In this document: one piece after another, positions 16,477 through 24,641 of the stretch
Layout of the letters: every line of letters begins with the position of its first letter
Numbering within the stretch: the first letter of the stretch is position 1
Assembly (NCBI GenBank): GCA_937908115.1
Contig: CALEQZ010000002.1
Span: 62,001 to 126,000 of the forward strand
DNA length: 64,000 nucleotides
Origin: an uncultured Alcaligenaceae bacterium
Lineage (GTDB): Bacteria > Pseudomonadota > Gammaproteobacteria > Burkholderiales > Burkholderiaceae_B
Direction: 5' to 3'
Position numbers and translations under genes: made by a program
The notes under the pieces: model-generated
The model's input: the letters and a program-made list of their open reading frames with translations, nothing else
Database searches by the model: none
Told to the model about the DNA's origin: nothing

Positions 16477-17436
16477 CTATTGCGCCCGGGCAAGCGGCAG
16501 CTTGGTGCCGGCAATTGCGCGCTCGAGCAGCACATCGCGGCGAAACCGGAACAGCTTGGCCGGACGCCCCGCGCCGCCGGCCAGCACCTCGCCGGTTTCC
16601 TCGACAAGCTCCTGCTGCTCGATGAGGCGGCGGAAATTCTGCTTGTGCAGGCAACGGCCGGCCAAGGCTTCGACCGCCTGCTGCAGCTGCAACAGCGTAA
16701 AGTCCGGCGGCATCAGCTCGAACACGACCGGCCGGTATTTGATCTTTGCGCGCAGCCGGGCGATGCCGGTTGCGAGGATGCGGCGATGGTCGTAGCACAT
16801 GGGATGGCCGGTCGGCAGCGACGCATCGGGCGCCGGGGCGCGGACGTCCCCGCGCTTGCGGCGGTGCGCCTCGGCCACCAGTCCTGCCTCGTACAACAAC
16901 TCGTAGCGCTGCAGGACGGCATCCTCGCTCCAGGCATGGCCGTCCACCCCAAAGGACATCGCCATGCGCTGCTGGCGTGCACGCCGGTCGGCCGCACCCG
17001 GCGCGGCGGCGACCCATTTACGCAGCGCCGGCAGGATGAAGTCCGACAGCAGCGCGGGGGTACCGTCGCGGTGGTCTTCCCACGGGAAATAGCGGTACCA
17101 GTCCTGCCAGCCGGCGCCAGGATCGGGCGGCGCGCCCGCTTCTCGCGTCAGCGCCAGGTAACTGATGGAAATCGCATGCCGCCCCCCGCCGGATTCCTCG
17201 TAGCGGTCGCGGTCGGCAAAGGTATAGAGCTGCTCGACGTAACCCAGGGGATGGTGGGTTTGCGCCTCCACCCATGCCCGCAGGCCGGCTTGCAATGACC
17301 GGTGCGACCGCTCCAGCGGGCCGCTGGGCAAGGCGGCCGCGTCTCGCGTGGTCAGCACGCGGGGGGCGCCGTCGGTGACGGCGACCAGCACCGCAACCAG
17401 GTCGGCGACGATGGAATGAGGAGATGAATCGGTCAA
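16477..17436 (-). CDS. nadQ: NadQ/NrtR-like transcriptional regulator of NAD metabolism
   Basis: A 319-residue protein with an N-terminal NUDIX-like domain (about 1-215) that lacks a recognisable catalytic Nudix box, and a C-terminal winged helix of NrtR type (about 225-319: MPPDFTLLQLQQAVEALAG, then KQNFRRLIEQQELVEETGE and GRPAKLFRFRRDVL). NrtR/NadQ regulators sense NAD-pathway metabolites and repress NAD genes. It lies upstream of nadC on the same strand, with two matching inverted repeats between them. The symbol is inferred from architecture and context. Confidence 0.75.
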   Translation of the reverse strand: MTDSSPHSIVADLVAVLVAVTDGAPRVLTTRDAAALPSGPLERSHRSLQAGLRAWVEAQTHHPLGYVEQLYTFADRDRYEESGGGRHAISISYLALTREAGAPPDPGAGWQDWYRYFPWEDHRDGTPALLSDFILPALRKWVAAAPGAADRRARQQRMAMSFGVDGHAWSEDAVLQRYELLYEAGLVAEAHRRKRGDVRAPAPDASLPTGHPMCYDHRRILATGIARLRAKIKYRPVVFELMPPDFTLLQLQQAVEALAGRCLHKQNFRRLIEQQELVEETGEVLAGGAGRPAKLFRFRRDVLLERAIAGTKLPLARAQ

Positions 17437-17553
17437 AACGCGCTCGTCGGACGGCTTGTGGGCACTACGATGGCGGCTGCCGGGTGGTCGGCGGGATAGC
17501 GCCGCGCCGGGCAGCCGGATTATAGATAGTTGACGCGGCCGCGCAGCGGCTTG

Positions 17554-18033
17554 TTACGCGTACGCGATCAACCGGCCCATTGCCGCCACCCCCAGCCAGA
17601 TCACCAGCGATGCCGCCGCCTGCACGCGCCCCATGGCGGGCGGCCGGTCGTCCCAATCGGCCAGGCGGCGTCCCCACCAGCTGCGAAACAACAGCGCGTT
17701 GGCAACGCCCAGCACGATCCAGAGCAGCTTGACTTGCAGCAAGGGCTGCACCGACAGCGGCCCGGCGTCTGCCGCGAAAAGCAGCGGGCCCGTGGCCAGC
17801 ATGATGAGCAAGCCCGCGATGGAGACAGGCGTCAGCAGCGCCGATACCTCGGGCAGCGGCAGCCGCCGTCCCACGCCAAGCAGGCGCAGGTCGAGCAGCA
17901 CGATGGCCCCCACCAGCAGCACCATGCCCAGTAGGTGCAGCAGGTTGACGGCAGGATACGCCCAGACGGCGCCACGCATCCATTCGCCCAGCGCGGACGC
18001 CTCCAGCGCGGCAGCCCAGTCAGGCGCGGTCAT
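17554..18033 (-). CDS. Small integral membrane protein, DUF6644/DUF2214-like
   Basis: A 159-residue protein with four predicted membrane segments (around LLHLLGMVLLVGAIVLLDLRLL, PVSIAGLLIMLATGPLLFAA, LQVKLLWIVLGVANALLF and AAASLVIWLGVAAMGRLIA). There is no catalytic motif. It resembles uncharacterised proteobacterial membrane proteins that often occur beside small DUF6152-type periplasmic proteins. The gene upstream on the same strand is exactly such a protein in reverse order, 57 bases away. The function is unknown. Confidence 0.75.
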   Translation of the reverse strand: MTAPDWAAALEASALGEWMRGAVWAYPAVNLLHLLGMVLLVGAIVLLDLRLLGVGRRLPLPEVSALLTPVSIAGLLIMLATGPLLFAADAGPLSVQPLLQVKLLWIVLGVANALLFRSWWGRRLADWDDRPPAMGRVQAAASLVIWLGVAAMGRLIAYA

Positions 18034-18090
18034 GGGCCCCCCTCCGGTCGGATGCCGTTTGAATCATGCAGGCAGGCATGCCGCACGGCG

Positions 18091-18459
18091 CTAGCGTAGC
18101 TCAACCGTCTTGCCGTCGACGGTGATGCGCTCGGCGCGCAACTCGGGACTGCCATCGGACTTGGGGTAGCCGACGATGCGCACGGTCTTGCCGACCTGCA
18201 GCATTTCTTCCGACAGGCCGCGGGCCTGCATGCGCGAGATCGGCGCAAGTACGACCTCCCAGCGCCGGCCCTCGTAGTCGACTTCGACCTCGGCGTGCGG
18301 ATTGCGGTATCGCACCGCCTGCAGCGGCACCTCCATCGTGATCACCTTGTCCGCGTCATAGCTGCTCCAGCCGTGATGCGCATGGACCGGCAGCGCCAGG
18401 GCCAGCCCGGCCAGTGAAAGGATGAGGCGTCGCTTGAACGCAATGGGCATGGTGGACAT
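18091..18459 (-). CDS. DUF6152-like small periplasmic protein
   Basis: A 122-residue secreted protein with a signal peptide (RRLILSLAGLALALPVHAHHG) and a single small OB-like domain (ITMEVPLQAVRYRNPHAEVEV, WEVVLAPISRMQARGL, VRIVGYPKSD, LRAERITVDGKTVELR). The mature protein starts His-His-Gly-Trp, a possible metal-binding end. The start at 18459 is fixed by GGGAGG 6 bases upstream; the frame remains open upstream through the asparaginase-like gene but that is not coding. Function unknown; probably paired with the membrane protein downstream. Confidence 0.82.
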   Translation of the reverse strand: MSTMPIAFKRRLILSLAGLALALPVHAHHGWSSYDADKVITMEVPLQAVRYRNPHAEVEVDYEGRRWEVVLAPISRMQARGLSEEMLQVGKTVRIVGYPKSDGSPELRAERITVDGKTVELR

Positions 18460-18551
18460 GGCAGCCTCCCTGTGTCGAGCATGCGGCGCGCGCGCAGGCG
18501 CCGCCCTGGTGGGGACTATATACGCATTGCCCGGGTTGCGTCGCGCCCGGA

Positions 18552-19550
18552 TCAAGCCGCCAAGAGCGCCGCCAGGTCCCCGGGCCGCGCGCGGCCTGCC
18601 TGAATCGCCAGCATCAGCAGGATGCGCGCCTTCCAAGGCGACAAGTCGCCGGCCAACACGGCGCCAATGTCGACCAGGCGTTGCGACGAACCCGCGAAGT
18701 CGTAGCCGGCCCGCGTGCCGCCGCGCGGGATACGGGTGGACACGACCACGGGCATGCCGCTGCTGCGCACCTCGGCGATCGCCTCGAACATCGGCGCATT
18801 GACGTGCCCCGATGCCACCGCCTGCACCACCAACCCCTGCGCGCCGGCCTGGGCAGCGGCGCGGACCAACGCGCCCGAAGCGCCGGCATACATGGCCACG
18901 ATGTCCACCTGCGGCAAGCTGGACGCGCGCAGCGGCAGGTATAGCCGGCGCGACGGCCGGCGGTGCCAGGTCACCCGGTCGCGCACGATCGAGCCCAGGT
19001 AACCCCATTCGTTGGACTGGAAAGTCTCCACGTCCACCGTATGTGTCTTGGTGACCTCGCGCGCGGCGTTGACGTGACCGTTGAGCACGACCAGCACGCC
19101 GGCCCCGCGCGCCTGCGGCGCGCGGCACACGCGCAGCGCATCCATCAGGTTGCGCGGGCCGTCGAAATCGGGCTCCGACGCGTTGCGCTGTGCACCGGTC
19201 AGGACCACCGGCTTGTCACAGTCCAGCACCAAGTCCAGGAACCACGCCGTCTCTTCCAAGGTACTGGTCCCGTGCGTGACGACGACCCCGGCAATGTCCG
19301 GCCTGTCCAACAGCGCCCGCACGGCGTCGTGCAGGGCGACCCAGTGCTGCGGCCCGATTTGCGGCGATGCCACGCGCGCGACGTCGTGCACCTCGACTTC
19401 GCCGGCATCACCCCAAGGCGCCAGCGTCTGCAACAGCGCCGCGCCGGACATCGCCGGTGCGGCCAGGCCGGTCGCGGGATCTATGCGCGAGACGATGGTG
19501 CCGCCGGTGGCAACCAGCGCGCACCGGCCTGCCCCAACCGGCGCACTCAC
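18552..19550 (-). CDS. Asparaginase-like protein, altered substrate motif
   Basis: A 332-residue asparaginase/glutaminase-fold protein. It has the first catalytic Thr in VATGGTIVSR, then VVTHGTSTLEETAWFLDL, VVLTGAQRNASEPDFDGPRNL and the Lys region KTHTVDVETFQSNEWGYLGSI. In classical L-asparaginases the second Thr motif is HGTDT, and that Asp contacts the substrate amino group; here it is Ser. Start: a GTG at 19550 overlapping the stop codon of the upstream Bug gene (GTGA) is preferred over an ATG-type start at 19586 inside that gene. Coupling to a Bug receptor suggests that uptake and hydrolysis are linked. Confidence 0.85.
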   Translation of the reverse strand: MSAPVGAGRCALVATGGTIVSRIDPATGLAAPAMSGAALLQTLAPWGDAGEVEVHDVARVASPQIGPQHWVALHDAVRALLDRPDIAGVVVTHGTSTLEETAWFLDLVLDCDKPVVLTGAQRNASEPDFDGPRNLMDALRVCRAPQARGAGVLVVLNGHVNAAREVTKTHTVDVETFQSNEWGYLGSIVRDRVTWHRRPSRRLYLPLRASSLPQVDIVAMYAGASGALVRAAAQAGAQGLVVQAVASGHVNAPMFEAIAEVRSSGMPVVVSTRIPRGGTRAGYDFAGSSQRLVDIGAVLAGDLSPWKARILLMLAIQAGRARPGDLAALLAA

Positions 19551-20530
19551 AGCGAAACGCCTGCGGCCTGCACGACCTCGCGCCACTTGTCGATTTCCGA
19601 CTGGACGTACGCCGCGAACGCCTGCGGCGTTCCCCCGCCCGGCTGGGCGCCCAGTGACTTCATTTTTTCCTGCACGTCGGGCAGCGCCAGGATGCGGTTC
19701 ACTTCCTCGTTGATCTTGTCGATGATGGGCGCCGGCGTGCCCGCGGGCGCGGCCAGGCCGTTCCAGGAGCTGACCTCGAAGTCTGGCACGCCGGCCTCGG
19801 CCATCGTGGGCACGTCGGGCAGCTCGGGCAGGCGCTTGGGCCCGGCCACCGCGAGCGGGCGCAGTTGCCCGCTTTGGATCGCGGGCAAGGCGCCCAGCAG
19901 CGTCTTGAACCCGGAAAGCACCGTCCCACCCACCACGTCGGTCAGTGCCGGGCCCGCCCCTTTGTAAGGCACGTGCAGCATCTTGACGCCGGTACGCAGC
20001 TCAAGCATCGCGCCAGCCAGATGCGGCGAGCCGCCCACGCCCGAAGACGCGTAGCTGACCTGGCCGGGCTTGGCCCGGGCCAGCTCGATCAGCGACTTGA
20101 CATCCTTGATATCGGTCTTGGGGCTGACCACCAGCACGCTGGGCGAAGACATCAGGTGCACGATGGGGGCCAAGTCACGCATGCTGTCGTAGCGCAGGTT
20201 GCGGTAGACCGACATATTGGTGGCGTTGGCGATGGTCTCCACCAACAAGGTGTAGCCATCGGGTGCAGCACGCACGACCTGCTCGGTGGCGATGTTCGAC
20301 CCTGCGCCAGGCTTGTTCTCGACCACCACTGGCTGGCCCCACGCCAAAGACAGCTTCTCGGCCACCACGCGCGCCATGACGTCGGTGGCCCCGCCGGGCG
20401 GATAGCCGACGACGATGGTGATGGGCCGGGACGGATAGTCTGCGGCCGTTTCGGCGCATGCGGGCCCGGCGGCCACGGCGGCGCAAACGGCGACTGCGGC
20501 CACGCGCCGGATCGTGTCGAGATCGCGCAT
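19547..20530 (-). CDS. Bug/TctC-family periplasmic solute-binding receptor
   Basis: A 327-residue Bug protein with a signal peptide (MRDLDTIRRVAAVAVCAAVAAGPACA), then PSRPITIVVGYPPGGATDVMARV and VENKPGAGSNIATEQVV, and near the C-terminus VQEKMKSLGAQPGGGTPQAF. The start at 20530 has a GGAGAAGAAG ribosome site and begins the signal peptide; an upstream in-frame Met at 20737 adds an Arg-rich, non-signal extension and is rejected. It is translationally coupled (4-base overlap) to the asparaginase-like gene. Confidence 0.92.
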   Translation of the reverse strand: MRDLDTIRRVAAVAVCAAVAAGPACAETAADYPSRPITIVVGYPPGGATDVMARVVAEKLSLAWGQPVVVENKPGAGSNIATEQVVRAAPDGYTLLVETIANATNMSVYRNLRYDSMRDLAPIVHLMSSPSVLVVSPKTDIKDVKSLIELARAKPGQVSYASSGVGGSPHLAGAMLELRTGVKMLHVPYKGAGPALTDVVGGTVLSGFKTLLGALPAIQSGQLRPLAVAGPKRLPELPDVPTMAEAGVPDFEVSSWNGLAAPAGTPAPIIDKINEEVNRILALPDVQEKMKSLGAQPGGGTPQAFAAYVQSEIDKWREVVQAAGVSL

Positions 20531-21031
20531 CTTCTTCTCCCATGGGCCCTGCGCGAAGCAAGGCCGTGTCTCCTGGGCGCTGCCGCCCGTTTGTTTATCG
20601 GAATTGCCGGCCGCAGGCATAAGGCCTGGCCGGATCGCGCACGCGCACCGAAACTCCCGCCAAGGCGCCTGCCTGCGACTTCTCGCATGTCCCAATATGC
20701 CCCGGCTTGGCATGAAGGAAAAGCAAGAGTTCGTCATCCGCCAGTTAAATCTTTTTTAAGTAATGGGCGGCGGAGGAAGCGTTTCGCCACGCTCCGGCTG
20801 CACCAACGACGTGGCCGGCGGCAAGGCAGGCAACCCCGGCGGGCTGCCCGGCAGCCGGGTCCCACGCAGTCGACGGAGCGCACGCCCAGGCAAGAAATGG
20901 CCGCTGACGCGCATGACGAGCCCGGGCTACGGTATCTGTCCTAAATATTGGACATCAAATCCTAATAAATAGGTTATGATGCTTGGCCCCGGGGTGTCCC
21001 CGGGCCGAGCCCCTCCGATACCAGGCGTTCC
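20531..21031. other. Intergenic region with AT-rich regulatory island
   Basis: Five hundred bases separate the divergent Bug and IclR genes. I see no convincing gene. Two AT-rich islands stand out from the GC-rich background, at about 20740-20765 and 20935-20985. The second contains TGTCC-N8-GGACA (20937-20954), then CCTA-N5-TAGG, and a TATGAT element (20975-20980) that could be a -10 box for the IclR gene. The 18-base repeat is a candidate IclR operator. Confidence 0.45.
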
Positions 21032-21826
21032 ATGGACAAAACTCTGCTCAAGGGCCTGATGGTGCTGGAAGCGATTACCGAGATGGACGGACAGCCCCGC
21101 ACAATCGACGAAATCGCCACGCGCGTCGGCCTGACGCGCAGCAACGCACACCGCACGTTGCAGACGCTGGCGCACGCGGGTTACGTCGCCAAGGATCGTG
21201 CCACCGGCACTTACCGCGCCACCATCCGTCTGTTCGAGCTTGGCGCACGGCAGATTGCGGCCATGGACGTGCGCCGGCTGGCCGCGCCTTACATGCGCGA
21301 GCTGGCCGACGCCACCGGCGAAACCGTGCACCTGTCCGTGCTCGACGGGCTGGACGTCGTCTACATCGACAAGATCGACTCGCCGCAACCCGTCCGGGCC
21401 TACTCTGTGGTCGGCGGCCGCGCGCCGGCCTATGCCGTGGCCACTGGCAAGGCGTTGCTCGCGCAACAGCCCGACGATTACCTGGACCGCTTTGAAGGAG
21501 CGCTGCAACGCCACACGCCTGCAACCGTCAAAACCGTCGAGGCGTTACGGCTAGCGCTGGAAAAGGTGCGCCGCACGGGCTACGCAACCAACCTCGGCGA
21601 ATGGCGTGCCAGTGTCTGTGGCCTGGCAGCGCCGCTATTCAACGGGCTGAGCGAGCCAGTGGCCGCGCTGGGCATTTCCGGCCCGCGCGAGCGGCTGGGC
21701 CCAGCCAAGCTCCGGCAGCACGCAGCCGACGTCCTGCGCTGCGCTGCCCGGCTGTCCAAGGAACTTGGCGCCAGCGACGCCCCGCCCCCTCTACGACATC
21801 ACCTGAACGGACGACCTGACTTATGA
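21032..21826 (+). CDS. IclR-family transcriptional regulator
   Basis: A 264-residue regulator with the IclR winged helix (TIDEIATRVGLTRSNAHRTLQTL, then HAGYVAKDRATGTYRATIRLFELG) and effector domain (VHLSVLDGLDVVYIDKIDSPQPV, later VCGLAAPLFNGLSEPVAALGISG). It is the first gene of a plus-strand operon and overlaps the CoA-transferase gene by 4 bases (ATGA). It likely controls its own operon, and possibly the divergent Bug/asparaginase-like pair, through the AT-rich repeats upstream. Confidence 0.93.
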   Translation: MDKTLLKGLMVLEAITEMDGQPRTIDEIATRVGLTRSNAHRTLQTLAHAGYVAKDRATGTYRATIRLFELGARQIAAMDVRRLAAPYMRELADATGETVHLSVLDGLDVVYIDKIDSPQPVRAYSVVGGRAPAYAVATGKALLAQQPDDYLDRFEGALQRHTPATVKTVEALRLALEKVRRTGYATNLGEWRASVCGLAAPLFNGLSEPVAALGISGPRERLGPAKLRQHAADVLRCAARLSKELGASDAPPPLRHHLNGRPDL

Positions 21827-22989
21827 CCCCTTCCTGCGCACTGCAAGGCATCACCGTCCTGGAAATCTGCAACGTCGCCGCCGGCCCGTTCTGCGGCATG
21901 CTGCTGGCCGACATGGGCGCCGACGTCATCAAGATCGAAAACCCCGACGGCGGTGACACCTTGCGCAGCTGGCCACCGATACGCGACGGCTACAGCGAAA
22001 ACTTCGCCTCGCTCAACCGCAACAAGCGGTCCATCACACTCAACCTCAAGGATGAGGGCGATCGCGAGCTGGCCCGGCGCCTGGCCAAGGATGCCGACGT
22101 GCTGATCGAAAACAACCGGCCCGGCGTCATGGCCCGGCTGGGCCTGGGCTTCGAGGACCTGCGCAAGATCAATCCGCGCCTGATCTACTGCTCGATCTCG
22201 GCGTACGGACAATCCGGGCCGCGCGCGCAGGAAGGCGGCTTTGACCTGACCATCCAGGCCATGAGTGGGATCATGAGCGTGACCGGCGAACCCGACGGTC
22301 CTCCGGTCAAGTGCGGCGTGCCGCTGGCGGACTTCTCGGCCGGACTGTACGCGGCCTTTTCCATCGCCGCCGCCTTGCGCGCGGTCGCGGCCGGCGCCCC
22401 CGGCACGCACATCGACGTGCCCATGCTGGGCGCCACGCTGGGCATCGCCGCCCTGCAGACCTCCGAATACTTCGGCAACGGCGTCGATCCGGTCAAGCTG
22501 GGCTCGGCCCACCCGCGCAACGCCCCTTACCAGGCGTTTCGCTGCGCCGACGGCTACTTTGGCATGGCCGCGGGCAACAACGCGCTTTGGAAAAGCGTGT
22601 GCGACGTCGTGGGCCGCCCGGAATTGGTCGACGACCCGCGCTTCCTGACCCCCAGCACCCGCGCGGCCAACCAAGTCGCGCTGCGCGAGCTGCTCGAAGA
22701 AATCTTCATGACCGCCGATGCCGCGCATTGGCTCGAGCGGTTCCGCGCCGCCGGCGTGCCGTGCGCGCCCATCAACCGCTATTCCGAAGTGCTGGCTGAC
22801 GAGCAGGTCCAGTACATGCAGTGGGTGCAGCCGCTGACCCTGCCCAACGGCGTGCAGACGCGCACCTTCGGCGCGCCTGTGCGCTTCGATTCGCAGACGA
22901 CGCCGATCCGGCGCCGTCCGCCCGCGCTGGGCGAGCACAACGATGAAATCCTCGGCCCGCTGCGCGCCGCCCTACGGGAGGGGCAATGA
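21823..22989 (+). CDS. CaiB/BaiF family (class III) CoA-transferase
   Basis: A 388-residue CoA-transferase of the formyl-CoA/carnitine/succinyl-type family, which moves CoA between carboxylic acids through an aspartyl-CoA intermediate. It has the family N-terminus GITVLEICNVAAGPFCGMLLADMGADVIKIE, LNLKDEGDRELARRLAKDADVLIENNRPGVMARLGLG, and SAYGQSGP. The likely catalytic Asp is in GTHIDVPMLGATLG. Length is typical. It overlaps the enoyl-CoA hydratase gene by 4 bases, which implies activation of an acid to its CoA ester before hydration or cleavage. Confidence 0.92.
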   Translation: MTPSCALQGITVLEICNVAAGPFCGMLLADMGADVIKIENPDGGDTLRSWPPIRDGYSENFASLNRNKRSITLNLKDEGDRELARRLAKDADVLIENNRPGVMARLGLGFEDLRKINPRLIYCSISAYGQSGPRAQEGGFDLTIQAMSGIMSVTGEPDGPPVKCGVPLADFSAGLYAAFSIAAALRAVAAGAPGTHIDVPMLGATLGIAALQTSEYFGNGVDPVKLGSAHPRNAPYQAFRCADGYFGMAAGNNALWKSVCDVVGRPELVDDPRFLTPSTRAANQVALRELLEEIFMTADAAHWLERFRAAGVPCAPINRYSEVLADEQVQYMQWVQPLTLPNGVQTRTFGAPVRFDSQTTPIRRRPPALGEHNDEILGPLRAALREGQ

Positions 22990-23753
22990 CCGTGCGCGAG
23001 CAAACCGACGGCGGTACGCCGGCGTCGCCCCCGGCCCTGGCCGACGTCCGCATCGAGCCGGGCATCTGCCGCATCACGCTGAACCGGCCGGACAAGATGA
23101 ACGCACTGTCCGCGGCCATGGTCGAGCAGCTGCACGACGCGATCGACGCCGCGCACGCCGCAGGCTGCAACCTCATCATCCTGCGCGGCGAAGGCCGCAA
23201 TTTCAGCGCCGGGTTCGACTTCAGCGACATCGACGCGCAGACCGACGGCGACCTACTGCTGCGATTCGTGCGCATCGAACAGCTGCTGCAGAAACTGGCA
23301 TCATCGCCGAGCCTGACCGTTGGCCTGGCCCACGGCAAGAACTTCGGCGCCGGCGTGGACTTGTACGCAGCCTGCCGGCTGCGCTATTGCGCACCGGAAT
23401 CCACCTTCCGCATGCCCGGGCTGAAGTTCGGGCTGGTGCTGGGCAGCCGCCGATTCGGCGAGCTGGTCGGGCGCGAAACGGCGCGGCGCATCCTGGAGCA
23501 GGCGCGCACCTTCGACGCGGACGAAGCCCGCGCGATGGGGTTCGTCCACGACATCATCGCGCCAGACGAATGGCCGGCTGCCGAAGCCGCTGCGGCGACG
23601 ACTACCGGCGAGCTGCAGCCGCAGGCACGCGCAGGCTTGTATGAGGCGCTGGCCAACGAAAATCCGGATGCCGACCTGGCGCACTTGGTCCGTTCGGCAG
23701 CACGTCCCGGGCTGAAGCGCAGGATATTGGCCTACCTGGGCCGGACCGATTGA
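22986..23753 (+). CDS. Enoyl-CoA hydratase/isomerase family protein
   Basis: A 255-residue crotonase-fold protein. The oxyanion-hole segments are visible (ILRGEGRNFSAGFDFSDID and VGLAHGKNFGAGVDLYAACRLRYCAPESTFRMPGLKFGLVLGSRR, the second slightly unusual in having KNFGAG where GxxxGGG is common). The catalytic Glu positions are not obvious, so the exact reaction (hydration, isomerisation or hydrolysis) is open. It is the third gene of the IclR-CoA transferase operon. Confidence 0.88.
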   Translation: MTVREQTDGGTPASPPALADVRIEPGICRITLNRPDKMNALSAAMVEQLHDAIDAAHAAGCNLIILRGEGRNFSAGFDFSDIDAQTDGDLLLRFVRIEQLLQKLASSPSLTVGLAHGKNFGAGVDLYAACRLRYCAPESTFRMPGLKFGLVLGSRRFGELVGRETARRILEQARTFDADEARAMGFVHDIIAPDEWPAAEAAAATTTGELQPQARAGLYEALANENPDADLAHLVRSAARPGLKRRILAYLGRTD

Positions 23754-23876
23754 TTTGGCGCGGAACGGACTCGCGCCTCGGATAGAGCAAGGAGACGAGC
23801 CAGACGGCAACCAATCCGGCCTGATCGCGGCCGGTCGCCGCCCGTTGCCCTTGCGGGGCGGCGCCGGCCGGCGTGT

Positions 23877-24203
23877 TCAGCGCATCGCCGAATACTCGGT
23901 CGGCGCCAGGAACATGTTTTCCACGCGCTCGACGATGGGCTTTTCGGCTTCGCTTTCGGCACGCTTGGCGATCCACTCGGGATCGGCCTGGAAAGCGTTC
24001 CACTTGCGCTCGCGCTCGGCCAGGCTTTCCCACTTGAGCATGTAGGTCAGGGTGTGGTTGCTGGGACCGGCCAGGGTCGTCCAGAAGCCGATCTGCTCGA
24101 TGCCATACTTCTTGAAAAAGCCCAGCGTGGTCTTGGTAAAGCGCTCGTGCAGGGCGGGCAGCCGCCCGGGCGCGCAGTGATAGATACGCAGTTCGACGAT
24201 CAT
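23877..24203 (-). CDS. NIPSNAP-family protein
   Basis: A 108-residue ferredoxin-like (dimeric alpha/beta barrel) protein beginning MIVELRIYHCAPGRLPALHERF, with the family segment FWTTLAGPSNHTLTYMLKWESLAERERKWNAFQADPEW. In bacteria such proteins occur in catabolic clusters with unclear roles. The start at 24203 has GGAGAAT upstream; an earlier in-frame start at 24248 would overlap the cupin gene's stop region. It is the last gene of a long minus-strand catabolic unit and converges on the CoA-transferase operon. Confidence 0.88.
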   Translation of the reverse strand: MIVELRIYHCAPGRLPALHERFTKTTLGFFKKYGIEQIGFWTTLAGPSNHTLTYMLKWESLAERERKWNAFQADPEWIAKRAESEAEKPIVERVENMFLAPTEYSAMR

Positions 24204-24248
24204 CGGCGATTCTCCGGAAAAAGGTGGAGGGTCATGGGCGCAGCGCAT

Positions 24249-24641
24249 TCAGCGTGTGGCGCCGGCATAGCTTTCCTCGGTCACCTCTTCCTGCCAATCG
24301 CTCTTTCCGAACGAAGTCGCCAAGTGCAGCATGTAGGTGTCCGTGGCCGCGCCATGCCAATGGCGCACGTGCGGCGGGATCCAGACCACGTCTCCGGGGC
24401 GCAGCTCCTGCGCCTTTTCGCCCTCAGCGCAGACCCAGCCCCGGCCGCCGGTGACCTGCAGCATCTGGCCGAACTCGTGCGTGTGCCAGAACGTGCGCGC
24501 ACCGGGCGTGAAGAACACGTTGTTGACGGTCACATTGTCGGTGGTGGGCATGACGGGGTCGGCCCACACCACGCCGGTGAAGGTGGATCCGCGCTGCTCG
24601 GACGGACGGCCTTCGGCCCTGCGGAAAACCTTGATGCTCAT
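24249..24641 (-). CDS. Cupin-domain protein
   Basis: A 130-residue single-domain cupin. Metal-binding motif 1 is ARTFWHTHEFGQMLQVTGGRGWV (the HTHE type) and motif 2 is GDVVWIPPHVRHWHGA. It resembles AraC-type sugar-pocket cupins and small carboxymuconolactone decarboxylase-associated cupins. Its ATG overlaps the stop of the upstream dehydrogenase gene by 4 bases (ATGA). It may act as an isomerase or dioxygenase on a pathway intermediate, but no specific reaction can be assigned. Confidence 0.9.
   Translation of the reverse strand: MSIKVFRRAEGRPSEQRGSTFTGVVWADPVMPTTDNVTVNNVFFTPGARTFWHTHEFGQMLQVTGGRGWVCAEGEKAQELRPGDVVWIPPHVRHWHGAATDTYMLHLATSFGKSDWQEEVTEESYAGATR

Noticed and set aside
18460..19128. 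Upstream extension of the DUF6152-like frame
   Set aside because: It runs through the asparaginase-like gene on the same strand in another frame; the real start at 18459 has GGGAGG and a signal peptide.
23834..23868. GC-rich inverted repeat (CGCCGCCC...GGGCGGCG) after the enoyl-CoA hydratase gene
   Set aside because: It could end transcripts of the converging operons, but there is no T run and similar repeats are frequent in this GC-rich sequence; not listed as a terminator.
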